Shown here: positions 1 to 11,760 of the stretch, piece after piece | Position numbering within the stretch: position 1 is the first letter of the stretch | Layout: each line of letters starts with the position of its first letter | Source: Myotis daubentonii | Taxonomy: Eukaryota > Chordata > Mammalia > Chiroptera > Vespertilionidae | Assembly (NCBI RefSeq): GCF_963259705.1 | Contig: NC_081861.1 | Coordinates: 105,330,102-105,394,101, forward strand | DNA length: 64,000 bases | Reading direction: 5' to 3' | The notes under the pieces: model-generated | Told to the model about the DNA's origin: nothing | Database searches by the model: none | Seen by the model: the letters and a program-made list of their open reading frames with translations, nothing else | Program-made: the position numbers and the translations under genes

Positions 1-393
1 GAATACTATGCTGCAGTAATAAAGAAGGAATTCTTACCATTTTCAACAGCATGGATGGAACTGGAGAGCATTACGCTAAGTGAAATAAGCTAGTCAGAGA
101 AAGATAAATATCACATGATCTCACTCATTTATGAAATATAATAATCAACATAAACTGATGAACAAAAACAGATCCCAAAACAGAGAAACATCAATCAGGC
201 TGTCAAACCTCAGAGGGAAGGTAGGGGAGGGTGGGGATAAGGGGGAGAGATCAACCAAAGGACTTATCATATAAGCCTAACCAATGGACACAGACAACAG
301 GGAGGTGAGGGCATGAGTGGGGGGATGGGGGGTAATGTGAGGATAAGGACACATATGTAATAACATAATCAATAAAAAAATTAAAAAAATAAA
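1..393 (+). mobile_element. L1 3' end (ORF2 tail, 3'UTR, A-rich tail)
   Basis: The first 140 bases match the end of L1 ORF2 (ACAGCATGGATGGAACTGGA, then AAGTGAAATAAGC) and are followed by a G-rich 3'UTR, GGACACATATGTAATAACAT and an A-rich tail. The same tail recurs at 45.7-46.1 kb. The 5' part lies outside the window, so full length and duplication cannot be judged. Confidence 0.9.
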
Positions 394-712
394 GACAAAC
401 TATGATATCACAATCACCATGCTCAGAATGAATCCATAATATTTATAGGTTTAGAGTTTAACAACATTGTCTAAAATTTGGACAGAACAATATTTCATAT
501 CTATGTTATTTTAGTATAAATAATCACAGATGGCTTGTTAATTAAAAAGAAATGATAATAATGTGGGAATAATGAGAATACAATGCTATGTGTTAAAACA
601 GTTTTAAAGTTAAAATGCATTGAACTAATTTAGGCAATTTAAATTATTCACCTAAACATAGTTATGTTAGTTTTAAAAGTTTCAAATCATTTACCTCTGG
701 TCTTCACATTTT
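394..712. other. Unassigned AT-rich stretch
   Basis: I see no coding frame, repeat family or structured motif. The last 16 bases are the left duplication of the next SINE. Confidence 0.6.
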
Positions 713-931
713 TTAAAAAAAAATATATTTTATTGATTTTTTACAGAGAGGAAGGGAGAGGGATAGAGAGTCAGAAACATCGATGAGAGAGAAACATTGA
801 TCAGCTGCCTTCTGCACACTCCCCACTGGGTACGTGCCCGCAACCAAGGTACATGCCCTTAACCAGAATCGAACTTGGGACCCCTGAGTCCGCAGGCTGA
901 CGCTCTATCCACTGAGCCAAACCGGCTAGGG
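713..931 (-). mobile_element. VES SINE
   Basis: Read on the minus strand this is a tRNA-derived SINE: an A-box-like start (GGCTCAGTGGATAGAGCGTC), a B-box-like GTTCGATTC, the GGCAGCTGATCAATGTTTCTC middle, a CT-rich part and an ATAAAATATA tail. A 16-bp duplication flanks it (CTGGTCTTCACATTTT at 697-712, one mismatch at 932-947). VES SINEs are RNA polymerase III retroposons of vespertilionid bats moved by L1. Confidence 0.93.
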
Positions 932-947
932 CTGGTCCTCACATTTT

Positions 948-1804
948 GATAGCTAAATCAACTGATAGAGAATTTAAGTCATTTTTACCTTTCAAGGTTA
1001 AACTGGGGCTAAAATCCAGGTCCCTTGACAGGTCAGCCTATATTCTTTTAATGTTCATTGAACATTTCACTATTATGAGAATCTTGATTCCCAAGAACTA
1101 TAGTTTACAGCCGATGTTCTCATTCTAAATACATGCAACATAAAGATAAGGAAGGTATATGATTTTTCCCATGACATATAGCACCTAAAATAACTCAAAT
1201 GTATTTTTGGATCTTGTCTTTTCTTTGGAGGAAAAATAGAATTATCTTCTTCAAAATACAAAGAAGCAAAAATAAGTTACTTTGTTTTCACATGACATCT
1301 TAATTCATTACTTTGCTTGGTTCCAATGTCAAATATATAGAAATTTTCAGTATATAATTGAATTCTATGAAAAGTATTAGCTTTAAACTCAGTAAATGCA
1401 AGGTTCATAGTGCCGATATTATGTGGGATGGTGCATTTCTTTAAAACTTCATTCCTTTCGTTAACATATCCCTATTAGAGTCACTACTTGGCAGATTGAT
1501 TTCCCTAAAAGAAAATGTCTAAATCAAATTGTAATTAGACTACAATGAGGAAAATGATGGAGCCTTTACCATTTTCACTGTAGCAGTAAATTTGTACACA
1601 ATGCTAGCCTAATCAGATGTTAAAGCAATTATCATTAGTAGACTCATCTTTGTGAAGGATATGCTATTAAATGTTTATAACTAGTTTAAAATGAATCATA
1701 TAAATGCTTTCTTTTAGTGCACATAGGTAAGGGGCATAACTATTGTTGTTAAACTCAATACGTTAGTATTTACATCTTAAATTTGAGTTTGCACTTGCAT
1801 GAAT
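948..1804. other. Unassigned AT-rich stretch
   Basis: Non-repetitive AT-rich sequence. The short frames here have no recognisable domain. Confidence 0.55.
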
Positions 1805-1818
1805 GCACACACACACCA

Positions 1819-1862
<44 letters not shown>

Positions 1863-1890
1863 ACATACACACTCACAAACATATACACAT
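1805..1890. repeat. (CA)n microsatellite
   Basis: A nearly pure CA run at 1805-1860 with two CCA interruptions near its start, fading into CA-rich sequence to about 1890. An apparent 60-residue frame across it is only His-Thr repeats. Confidence 0.95.
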
Positions 1891-2514
1891 GCTCATACTG
1901 TCACTAATGTATATGCTTTAAAGAACCAGTACATCTACACACCTAGAATGAAGGAAACAGAATAACAAGTACTTGGGACTCAGTAGTTCATGGCTTTTGA
2001 AAACTTGAATCTGAAAACAAGCAGATGTGTAAAATATGTTAGAACTTACAAATGAAGACAGCATTTTGCCATAAGTAGTGTTTTTGCCTAATTCCTGTTA
2101 ATGTTGGGGAATTATTCAATAGAAAAATAAAATATATTGTTAGGATGATGTAGATTTGTGTTTCTTAGCCAAAACCTGGTGAAATATTTCAACATGTTCA
2201 TAGAGATCAGATTCAGAAATAAAAATGACTACTTTTCCCCCAAAGTAACCAAAATTGAATGTGTTTTCAAAGAGTTAGAACTGAATGCATAATCCATTTT
2301 CTTATGAAATATGCTATTAAATGTTTATAATTAATAAATGAATCAGATAAATGCTAGAGATCTTTTGTAGAGGTAATGTTGTGACACTTTTTTGTGTGTA
2401 TTTTGTTTTGTTTTGCCTTCAGCCTGAACTTCAGTCTAGGTAGTATTATTTATATTGGTCTAAGTGGCCAGTCTAAAGCAGCAATGGTGTAGAAGAAAAA
2501 AAAATGGATTAAGA
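1891..2514. other. Unassigned stretch
   Basis: Single-copy-looking AT-rich sequence with no supported gene or family. Confidence 0.5.
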
Positions 2515-2660
2515 GACAGTTGTGAGTTTTCACTCCAGCTCTGAGGTTTATGTAATAAGTTGCTTTGATTCTGAGTTTCCTATCATTTATACGTTGGTGA
2601 TAACAATATCTATCCCACAGGGCTATTGTGAGTATGCCAAGTAAGTTGCAAAGACATTTA
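2515..2660 (+). mobile_element. MIR-like ancient SINE
   Basis: The order of motifs resembles the MIR core (AGCTCTGAGGTTTATGTAAT, GAGTTTCCTATCATTTATAC, GATAACAATATCTATCCCAC, GGGCTATTGTGAG). It is heavily decayed; a profile search would be needed to place its edges. Confidence 0.5.
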
Positions 2661-2739
2661 AGTTTAGACACATGAAAGGCCTCTATTTTTCTAACTATCA
2701 GTACTGTTAAAAAAGAGTACATTAAGTGAAACAATTTTG

Positions 2740-2796
2740 TTTTTTTTGTTTTTAATTTCTTTATTGATTAAGGTATTACGTATGTGTCCTTATCCC
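2740..2796 (-). mobile_element. 57-bp L1 3'-end micro-insertion
   Basis: On the minus strand this holds only the last bases of a young L1 (GGGATAAGGACACATACGTA, ATACCTTAATCAATAAAG) plus an A-rich tail. An exact 16-bp duplication, AAGTGAAACAATTTTG, lies at 2724-2739 and 2797-2812, so this is a complete but extremely 5'-truncated insertion and not a decayed relic. Confidence 0.9.
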
Positions 2797-3044
2797 AAGT
2801 GAAACAATTTTGATTATTCTGACTAAATAATAAAGTTACTATCCATATGAGAAGATTTTTGAGCCTCATCTGTACCTAATCCTCAATTAGGTAAGAATTT
2901 TATCAGAGCAATTTATTTCAGACTTAAAAAGTCTATCTTGTACCTGAGATCCTGGCCAATCTTTGTGAAAAATCCTTTCCTTCATCCCTACACATTTATA
3001 ATCCTGCAAGTTATTTAATGTTGTGTGCTCATGCATGTTGACAC

Positions 3045-3046
<2 letters not shown>

Positions 3047-3101
<55 letters not shown>
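3047..3101. repeat. (CT)n microsatellite
   Basis: About 27 uninterrupted CT units. Confidence 0.97.
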
Positions 3102-3104
<3 letters not shown>

Positions 3105-5517
3105 GTAATATTAAGTTCTGAAAACATCTTAAAGGACTTAGATTAACCTCAGAAATTTTAAAGAATATGTAACACAGTAGAAAGGAAAAGTTGAAATTGG
3201 GCACCACTAATTTTCTTAAAAATGAACATATGCCTCTGCCTTCCAGCTGTGGGAAATCTCACAACAGATAGGTGGCGAGGTGGAACTTTAAATTTTAGAA
3301 TTAGAGAAATCATTTCTCTCTTAGTAGGCTACTGCAAACTCTTGGAAGTCCAGAGACCAAATCTTAAATTGTCATTTCATTATGGACAACCTGCACTTGC
3401 ACTGTTTGACTTTTTCTGTTAATAATAACTAGACTCATTTCCCCCAGACATAATTACTGGGAAAGATTCTGTAGAAAATAGAAAGCTTTAACAAAGTTTC
3501 CATTAAATTAAGGGGCAACAAAAAAGTAAACCAAAGACAAGTCAGAGCTGTGGAATGTGTTTTATCTTTCACACTTTTCTCCTTTGCTCCTGTTCCTCTA
3601 GTTGTCTAGTACAATACTTAGATATAAAGCAATTAATCAGCAGGGAGCTTTTACCTTAATTATAAAGTGAAACAACTTAGTTAATGAAGTCTGAAAGCCT
3701 TGTTAGTTCCCACTCCAGACTGGTAGTTTTGAATGGGCTCCAAATTAAAATGCTTAGAAAAGGTTGCTGTTGTCTGATTGTAATGTGAAGATTTGAAACA
3801 GCCCTAATGATTTGAGTCACCCTGGTGTTATTTATTTACTTACTTACTTACTTATTTACTTATTTTGAACCTCATCCTTTGCCCTTGGTGTAGAGATAAA
3901 ATGCAAACACTCCTTGGGTCCCAAGCAGCATTCACTTTTGAATAGTTCATTCACAGGGAACCATTTGTTTGAAGAGGCTTTTTTGTCTGATTATTGGCCC
4001 TGGCCATTAGGGCTCAGGCAGAGATGTGATGAGCCTTGCAGGAGAAATTAAAGAAGATGTAAACAGTAAATGCAGACATTTTGCAACATAGCTAAAAATA
4101 AATTGCACTACAGGCAATTATGCAAGTTTTACTGGATACATTAAAAAGACATTAAATGCACAGCTGTTTTAAGTGTCTTTTAAGCTGATAAATTAACTGT
4201 CTAATAAATTGTAAGATTTGTCAGCTAATAATGCTATTTTATCTGCTTTAACATATGCCTTCCTAGTTCATGAAGCATTATTGTAAGTGCCAAAAGGAGA
4301 TAATGTGCATTTTACAGTGTTATGTCTTAAGTGGAATGGATCATTGGCCATGAAGAAGTGTTAATAAATCTCCTAGGCTTTGTTAATTGCACTCAATGAA
4401 GTGTCACTGTTAAAACACAAAAGATGTGATAGAGAAAGCTGAACATAATGTCTTTCAGTTTTACAATTAACACCTCACTAGGCAAGTTGACTAAAAATAC
4501 CATAATTTGTTGAAGCCTTATTAACTTACATTTTCCTAGTCAAGGTCATAATTGTGGATGGCTATAAAGCTATCTTTTAATGCTCATTGCAAGGACTATC
4601 CTTGCTGGCGAGAAGAAACATTTTTTTTTCCCTCTGAGTGACATGAGGTACCTACCAGGTTCAAGAGAAATAAAGCAGAACTGAAATAAACAAGTCTTTT
4701 ACAATCATTCACGATCAAGCATGTGTTTTGTCCTTGACTTGAGAAAAAATGCTATTTTGTTTTGTTTGTCCCAAGATGGCAAGTAAAGGAGGGTAGTGTA
4801 CACTATGAAATTAAAAGACACTACTTCATAGACTATTAAGCATAAGTCCTTTGCCATTATAAAAGAAATAATAATGCATTAAAAAGTTTGGTTTATGTGA
4901 AGTTAAAGTATTTTTCCCTTTTGAATTCAGGCAAGAGACATAAGCACACTTAACCTGAAAACTTGATATGAATTTTTTTCTACAAGTTTTGATAATCTTA
5001 CAATGAGAGTCATGTTGTTTATATGGTATCTTAGAGCGAGAAGGCTTTTTTCCCTTTACTGTTAAGAATTTACCCTCTATCAGTTTTGATTACCTTGTCA
5101 GTTTGCAATTCTGGCCCTGAAAATCATGAGTTCCATCTTTAAAAATATCTGGCTTTAACAATGACTTTCAAAAGTGATGTGTGGGTAAAGTAAAGCGGGA
5201 ACAATGAAACTACATACTTCCTTTAACATAGATGGGACTTCATCTTTTCGGTCAAGTACTACATATTTCATGTGTTTGTTTTAAGTATAAGATTTACCAA
5301 AATATTTAACTATCAAAAAACAAATTTGAGGCAATTTTAGAAATCCTGCATTAGAGTCTCTGTTCAATTCATGACCAACTCAGTGATCCACTGAGTCCCA
5401 ATTTATTTATCCATTAACTAAATAAAAACATCCACCTAACATGATCATTGTCAGGATTGAGAAAGAAACTTTATGTGAAACCACTTTGAAAAGCAAAATT
5501 AGCATTAGTTATTCTTT
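3102..5517. other. Repeat-poor unique block, candidate regulatory DNA
   Basis: About 2.4 kb with no recognisable transposon. Homeodomain-core sites (TTAATTG, TAATTA-like) and paired AT-rich motifs are dense at about 4000-4570, for example TTTGTTAATTGCACTCAATG near 4380. There is no supported coding exon. Calling it a conserved enhancer is inference; such a block in a gene desert is only a candidate. Confidence 0.3.
3829..3865. repeat. (TTAC)n/(TTAT)n short tandem repeat
   Basis: Nine or so TTAC/TTAT tetranucleotide units. Confidence 0.85.
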
Positions 5518-5875
5518 TAAAATATTTTCTATTGAATTTATTGGGGTGACATTGGTTAATAAAATAATATAAGTTTCAGATGTGCAATTCTATAATACAT
5601 CATCCGTATATTGTACTCTGTGTTCACCACCCAAAGTCAAGTCTCCTTCCATCACAATTTATCCCCCATAGACCTCCCTTTCTCTCTGGTAATCACCCTA
5701 CTGTTGTCTGCCTATGAGAATTTTTTTTGCTTTATCCCTTCACCTTTTTCACACAGCCCCCCAACCCTTCCCCTCTGACAGTTGTTAGTCTGTTCTCTGT
5801 ATCTAAGAGTCTGTTTCTATTTCGTTTGTTAGTTTATTTTGTTCATTAGATTCCACATATAAGTGAAATCATTGT
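5518..5875 (-). mobile_element. Older L1 3' end
   Basis: The plus strand shows the usual antisense L1 3'UTR order: TATTGGGGTGACATTGGTTA, CACCACCCAAAGTCAAGTCT, a C-rich stretch with CCCTTCCCC, GTCTGTTTCTATTT and GATTCCACATATAAGTGA. Internal decay suggests an older subfamily than the L1 at 27-39 kb. Confidence 0.85.
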
Positions 5876-7145
5876 GGGTTATAATGTCAGTTATATAATT
5901 CTGTTATTTAAAGCACTTTTATATCTACTATCTCAATTTATTTTTACAACAATCTTTTGAAAAGGTAGAACAAGTATTTCTAAATACAAATATTTTCCAT
6001 TGGCCTGCTGAGTATAAGGAGTTATACTAGAGGTTGTTTTCTATAACCGACTATGATACAGAGTTTATATATTTTTTTTTCAGGGTTTATATTTTAAAGG
6101 TTTTCATCTAGTTGTATAATCATGCTGGTATTTTAGTAGAGGCAATGGAAACTCAGGGAAGTGAAATCTTCCTAAGCCTACCTAGTAAGGTTAAGGGGGA
6201 AAAACCCAAGCCTTCAAATATATTTCAGCTCTATAAACCCCTTGAGGCTGTGAAACAAATTCTCTAATTGTCAGTCCAATGCTCTTTCACATGCCCACAT
6301 TGCTTCACTAAGACCACACAGAAAATGAAAATGAAATAGGTCAAATGTTAGATACCATTGTGGGAGTTCTAAACTCTATGTTGATATTTGGAGTAGGTTG
6401 GATATAAGGACAAGAATAAAAGAACTTCAACCCTTTTGTGCTAAATTCAGTCAACTATTTGAGTAGGGCTGTCTCAGATAGCTTCATTTCTGGCCAGACC
6501 ACCCCAAATAAGTAGGAAGTCCTAATTATCCTCACCATCAATCCTTTTATTTGTGATGGAGCATGAATGGGGTGATTTCATCTTAAGTGCAGATTATACA
6601 CTGTGCTATGTGGACCACTCTTCAAATGAGCTTAAAAGAAGCTTTTAAAGAATATAAATCACCAGTAGTGGAAACTAGATTGGGCTTTTTTCCCCTTAAA
6701 CTCTTAAACATTTTGATCACTTTTCTCTTTCAATTACTGCTTCTACTTGAAGCTAGAAACTGTAAGGAAAGAAATAGCATCAGCTCTTTCACTGGTGTCT
6801 TGATATGCATGTGAAGAAAATTTAAAAAAAAAACTAAGTTATCCAGTTTGCATAAGATTTCTAAGTGCATGACTAGTATGCCCACAGTTGAGATAGAAGT
6901 ATCTAAATTTCTTAATACAGTCAAGTAAAAACTTATGTACCATATTCATTTCAAGATAAAATGTCTCTGTGTTTTAAACAAAATTAATTATAAGTAAATC
7001 AAGAAACTTAAATAAAAAGATAAAATGAAAAAGATGAGAGGAAGGAAGGAAGGGAGAAAGGGAAATGAAGGAATAGGGAAATATATTATCATATATTAAA
7101 AGATGAGTAGTGCACATATTTAAAATTCTCGATGACCAGGGTTCA
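5876..7145. other. Unassigned stretch with MIR-like and purine-rich bits
   Basis: 5895-5985 looks like a decayed reverse MIR (TCAATTTATTTTTACAACAA). 7024-7082 is purine-rich (GGAAGGAAGG). Nothing else is recognisable. Confidence 0.4.
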
Positions 7146-7405
7146 TCTACACTAATAAAAGAGAAGCATGCAAATTGGTGTCACTCTGCTACATCTACCA
7201 GCCAATCAGGGCTAGTATGCAAATTAACCCAACAAAGATGGCAGCGGCCATGGAGCCAGAGGCTTGGAAGAAACCAAGCTTCCCGCCTGCCCTGGCTGCC
7301 GCTCAAGGGAGAACAACACGCAGACATGGACAGGAGCCTGAGAGATCAACACGTAGGGGCGCCTGCTCCAAGCCTCCGTGTTGTGGCTGGGGGCACGCCC
7401 CCAGT

Positions 7406-7447
<42 letters not shown>

Positions 7448-7587
7448 GGTGCCTGCTCTGAGCCTCTGCTGCCAGACTGTGGTTTAGGCCCGCTCCCCAT
7501 GTAGGGCTCCCGGACTGTGAGAGGGGTCAGGCTGGGCTGAGGGACCCCCACACTCCAGTGCACAAATTTCATGCTCCGGGCCTCTAA
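7146..7587 (+). mobile_element. HeliBat-type nonautonomous Helitron
   Basis: The left end TCTACACTAATAAAAGAG and right end GTGCACAAATTTCATGCTCC then GGGCCTCTAA match the HeliBat pattern of 5' TC, a terminal hairpin and CTAG, here with a final A in place of G. It is inserted after A with T just outside, the usual Helitron target, and leaves no duplication. The body holds ATGCAAATTAACCC, a GC-rich segment with AAGATGGCAGCGGCCATGGA, a CA microsatellite, and the family motif GGGCTGAGGGACCCC. No RepHel protein is encoded, so it would have relied on another element. Confidence 0.88.
7409..7445. repeat. (CA)n microsatellite inside the Helitron
   Basis: About 18 CA units. It creates the spurious His-Thr and Val-Cys frames in this area. 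Confidence 0.97.
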
Positions 7588-7689
7588 TATTCCCATAAAA
7601 CATGTTAAGTATTTTGTATCTTAGTAAACCCAAATGTTATATCTTCCATTATACACCAGTTCAATTTCCCATAGTATAATTATAATTTG

Positions 7690-7885
7690 TTGAGGGTTTA
7701 CTTTGTTGTAGGTACTAGTGTAAAAACTTCACTTGTATTAGCTCATTTAATTTTGCCAATAACATCATGAGGCAAGTTATATAAATACCTTTCATTTAAC
7801 ATACATTGAAAAATGAAAGCACAGAATGAGGTTAAATAATCTGGATTACAAAGCTAGTGACTTACAGATGTAGGCTGTCTCGTTC
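7690..7885 (-). mobile_element. MIR SINE, reverse
   Basis: The plus strand follows the reverse MIR core: TTAGCTCATTTAATTTTGCC, AATAACATCATGAGGCAAGT, a decayed ATTTTACAGATGAG region, then ACAAAGCTAGTGACTTACAG. Confidence 0.8.
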
Positions 7886-8596
7886 AAGAACTCAAGGTCT
7901 CAGCCCCTACAGCATACTCACTATGTAGTATTCTCTCTTTCTTCCAGGAATATATGAAAATACCAAGCCCTCTTTTCAGGTTTTCTGAGTAAAAGATGTT
8001 ATGCATAACATAGCTATAATGCATGTAATAAAATCCAAAGGGTGATTATTAACAGAAAATTCAATCTGAGAAAGAAGAAGCACATATCTTGGCTTCTACT
8101 AGTAAGATGCTAACGCAATCTTTAATAAAAGAAAATTTTCTAAAAGACAGAAGCTGATGGACTTTTAGTTTATATTGCTGCACCTACACCAAGAAAATTA
8201 TGTTTACTAGTTATGGGCACTGCACAGGATATTGAAAAACAAGAGTCCATTTATAAGAAAATGTCTGGAATTGTATAAAGATTGGAAAGCATGTCAGAGT
8301 AGGAAAAATTGATAGAACTTGGAACTAAAAATGTTAATGAATCCAAGTGCCTTTAATTTCTGTATTTAGATAGCTGAAGAACTGTTATATGAAAGCAATA
8401 AAACCTATATTACCACAAATAAAAAGAAAAAAAAATCAATGTTCATGAGGAGAACAAACATAGAATTTATTGCCTGGGAAATTAGTGAGTTCCCTGTCAA
8501 TAAAAGTGATCAAGCAATGTTACTATACATTCACATGTTTAAAATGCTCTAGAGGGGACTCAAGCTTTGGAGGAAGGCACTGAAGTGTCTTGCTTT
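7886..8596. other. Unassigned AT-rich stretch
   Basis: No supported gene or repeat. Confidence 0.5.
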
Positions 8597-9240
8597 AGTC
8601 CATTTTGGGGTGATATAACAAACATACTCTAGACCAGATAGCTTAAACAATAGAAATGTATTTCTCAAAGTTGTTGAGGCTATAAATCTAAGGTTAAGTT
8701 TCCAGCATATTCAGTGTCTAGTGAAGGTTCACTTTCTGGTTCATAGATGCTGCCTTCTTGTTGTGCCCTCAAATGGGAAAGGGCAATGGAGCTCTCTGGG
8801 TCTCTTTTTATTTAATTAATTAATTAATTTATTTATTTATTGTTTAAGGTATTACAAATAGTAGTACATATGTCTCCTTTTCCCCCCATTGACCTGGCCT
8901 CCCCTACCCCTGGCACATGCCCTCACACCCTTCCCCCCCCCCCAGTGTCTGGCATCCATTGGTTATCCTTATATGCATGCATACAAGTCCTGCATAAGGT
9001 TAGGGGTGTTACACCCTCCCCTTTCCGCTGTAGTTTGACAGTCTGTTTGATACTTTGTCTCTGTATCTATCTTTATTCATCAGTCTCCGGGTCTCTTTTA
9101 CAAAGACACTAATCCCATTCATATGGATTCTGCCCTCATGACCGAAATACTTCCCAAAGTCCCACCTCCAAATATCATCACATCTAGGATTAGGTTTCAA
9201 CATATGAATTTAGTAAGGAAACAAACATCCAGTTTATAAC
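8597..9240 (-). mobile_element. MaLR-type LTR (MLT1/MST-like), split
   Basis: The plus strand from TAGTCCATTTTGGGG through AGATAGCTTAAACAATAGAA and GTGAAGGTTCACTTTCTGG, resuming after an insert with CACTAATCCCATTCATATGG, CCAAAGTCCCACCTCCAAAT and AACATATGAATTTAGTAAGG, follows the reverse complement of an ERVL-MaLR LTR as I remember the family. The exact subfamily is not determined. An L1 tail sits within it at 8809-9083. Confidence 0.7.
8809..9083 (-). mobile_element. 5'-truncated L1 3' end inside the MaLR-type LTR
   Basis: Antisense L1 3'UTR: TAAGGTATTACAAATAGTAG, ATGTCTCCTTTTCCCCCCAT, ATGCATGCATACAAGTCCTG and TAGTTTGACAGTCTGTTTGA. A 16-bp duplication TCTCTGGGTCTCTTTT (8793-8808) recurs with one change at 9084-9099. 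Confidence 0.92.
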
Positions 9241-9930
9241 AATTCTCAAATGTCCCTTCATATTCTAAATCTACACACAAATTCCTGGGCCTCTGGTATT
9301 CAAAGATCTGGAACCTTGGGTGTGTTTCTGTGCAAAATTGTGATGGTAATTCATCTTATTTTTCAATACTACTTTCTTCTGCTGTAATATTTTTCACTGT
9401 TAACTTCTGCTGCGCAATAAACACCCACCTTTACCTCACTCACCACTAGGAGCTCAGGTCTCTCCTGGCAGACTTCATGCTCTGTTCCTTTCTTAGACTT
9501 CTTCCCTAGTCTTGTTTCCTATTCCTTTATGTGCTAGCAATTCAGACACTAATCCAAGCAAAGTGGGTTATAATGGGTTAATGGTTTTATCCAAACAGAT
9601 AAAATATGTGGGTTCTGTCAGTGACTTTATCTATATAGTCAATCAGCGGTTGCAAGGCTGTTCAGCATGGAGTCAAACACCTCTGTTTATTGCAGATCTT
9701 GAAAAGGGGCATGAGGAGTGAAAGGAAATATGTCACAGAATGAGCACTGTGAAAGGAGCTTTATTGACATAGATCCTCTAACATATTCTCTCTACCAGTT
9801 ATCATAAACAGAATGGAAGTCCAGAGACAGCCTCAAAATATTTCGGGGAAGTTTATAGAATCTTCTTCATCAACAGAGATCTATAAAAGAGCATAAAGTA
9901 GCCTTTGAGAGTTACTAATAATGCCCTTAG
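9241..9930. other. Unassigned stretch
   Basis: I see no repeat family I can name and no supported gene. Confidence 0.5.
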
Positions 9931-9934
9931 GTAT

Positions 9935-10100
9935 TGTAATATTCAAAGCCCTTCCAAACATAATCTCATATCATTCTTTGAGGTAGGTGAGATTAAAATA
10001 ATTATTCAAATTTTACAAATGAGAAACCTGAGGTTCAGAGTCTTTAAATACGTGGCTTACATTATATATGCCTAATTATGGACAGAACTAAGATAAATAA
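9935..10100 (-). mobile_element. MIR SINE, reverse
   Basis: TAATCTCATATCATTCTTTG, AGGTAGGTGAGATTAAAATA and AATTTTACAAATGAGAAACC follow the reverse MIR core. Confidence 0.75.
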
Positions 10101-10159
10101 ATTTACATATCTTAAATCTTTGTTTGGTGATATTTTTGATAATTTTAAAAATTACCAAT

Positions 10160-10350
10160 GAGCATTTATTTAGTGCTTATCATAAAACTAACCCTGTATT
10201 AAGCAATTTACAGATTGTCTCATTGAATTCTTTGGAATGCATTATGACATAGGCATTATCATGCCAGTACCACATATATGGAAACTGAAGCTCATAGAGA
10301 TTAGTGAAACTACATATTTAGTAAATAGAAGAGCTAGAATTTTAAGCAAA
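10160..10350 (-). mobile_element. MIR SINE, reverse
   Basis: A second reverse MIR in tandem with the previous one: TTTAGTGCTTATCATAAAAC, TGTCTCATTGAATTCTTTGG, ATATGGAAACTGAAGCTCAT, AGAAGAGCTAG. Confidence 0.72.
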
Positions 10351-10539
10351 AATTTGTTTGAATATTAATTCCATATAATTTTCTCATCAAAACCACCATA
10401 TGTTTATCACACCGGTTCCACAATAAGAGTTGTTTAGTTTTAAGCTCTTCATTTCCAATTTGACCTTTTCTCTTCAATAATTGTTTAAATTTACACACAG
10501 TATTAATTTCTTAGTTTAAAATCTCAGATATCTAGTCAC

Positions 10540-11760
10540 CCAAAATAGACACCCTTAGTTTTAAAAATGTTTAAAACAGATAATAGTTATGCAAATGCAT
10601 AAGTAAATATATTACTTAATATATAATGCATATGTTAAAAAACAAATAATACAAAAGGGAATAGAGTGAAAAGCAAGTTTCTCTTTCATCAATGAATATT
10701 TATCCCTGAATTCCCCAGGAACCACATCCCTCATGCTTATTGTCCTCCTTCAAAAGTACCACTCTTGCCCTGACAGGTTTGGCTCAGTGGATAGAGCATC
10801 AGCCTGTGGACTGAAAGGTCCCAAATTTCATTCCAGTCAAGGGCACATGCCTGGGTTGTGGGCTTGATCCCCAGTGAGGGATCTGCAGGAGGCAGCCAAT
10901 CAATGATTCTCTCTCATCATTGATGTTTCTCTCTCTCTTTCCCTCTCCCTTCATCTCTGAAGCCAATAAAGATATATTTGAAAAAAAAAAAAAGTAACCA
11001 CACAGTTTCTGGTGTATCCATCCAAGGATATTCTGTTATTGTGTTTATATGATTTAGATGCTGTATGTATATGCATGTATATGCATATGCATATACTATA
11101 TGAGTATAAATTTGAATACAAATATGCAGCTGCAAATTATGTATATGAACACATGCATATATCTATGGAAAAATTACTAGAAGTGGAATTATCGGGGCTC
11201 ATGTTATGTGTATTTTGTTACTTTGGTAGCTATTACTAAGTTGTCCTCCAAAGAAGACATGTCAACTTAAGTCCTACCAACAATTTGTCAGAATGCCTGT
11301 TTTCCCACAATATTTATGACACAGTATATAATCAAACATTTTAAATAATATTAAAATTAAAGGCAAAAATGGCAACTCAGTTTTAATTTTTATATATTTT
11401 CTATTATTGTTATTGTGCTTCATTTCATATGTTTAAAAACATTTGAATATCTATGAATTGTCTTTTTATGTGCTCTGCTTCTTTTTGAATAGGGCTGTTG
11501 ACTTATTAGATTTTAGAATTTTTGGTTTAATAAAGAAATAATGCTTTGTCACTGGTATATTTTACATTCTATTTTCACCTTGAAATTTGCATTTTCATGT
11601 TTCATTATTCAATGCATGCAATGTAAAATGTTACAAAGTCACATTTACCTAATTTTTAACTGTTTCTAGGTTTTGTGTGTTTGTTAAAAAAGCCTTAATC
11701 AGCCCAGAATTAAATATATTCTCTGTATTTTGTTCTAGATCTTTTATAATAGCTACACTT
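10540..11760 (-). mobile_element. Ancient L1M-type fragment
   Basis: The plus strand after the SINE (TTACTAGAAGTGGAATTATC, AAGTTGTCCTCCAAAGAAGA, GTCAGAATGCCTGTTTTCCC, then TGAATTGTCTTTTTATGTGC and AAAAAAGCCTTAATCAGCCC) follows antisense ORF2 of old mammalian L1. 10540-10766 looks like its 3'UTR. A VES SINE is nested at 10767-10993. Confidence 0.68.
10767..10993 (+). mobile_element. VES SINE
   Basis: A complete tRNA-like head (GGCTCAGTGGATAGAGCATC; ATTTCATTCC as a weakened B box), the GAGGCAGCCAATCAATGATT middle, CT-rich region and A13 tail. A short imperfect duplication (AAAGTACCAC and AAAGTAACCAC) flanks it. Confidence 0.92.

Noticed and set aside
7230..7300. Capture of the NUBPL first exon, known from one HeliBat family
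   Set aside because: The GC-rich segment starts with an ATG context, but I could not match its translation to that gene with any confidence.
7110..7596. Overlapping open frames of 73-125 codons on both strands
   Set aside because: They run through the CA microsatellite and the GC-rich body of a Helitron; His-Thr or Val-Cys runs make up much of them and no domain is visible.
10767..10850. tRNA gene
   Set aside because: A- and B-box-like motifs belong to the VES SINE head; there is no full cloverleaf, and the SINE body and A-tail follow.
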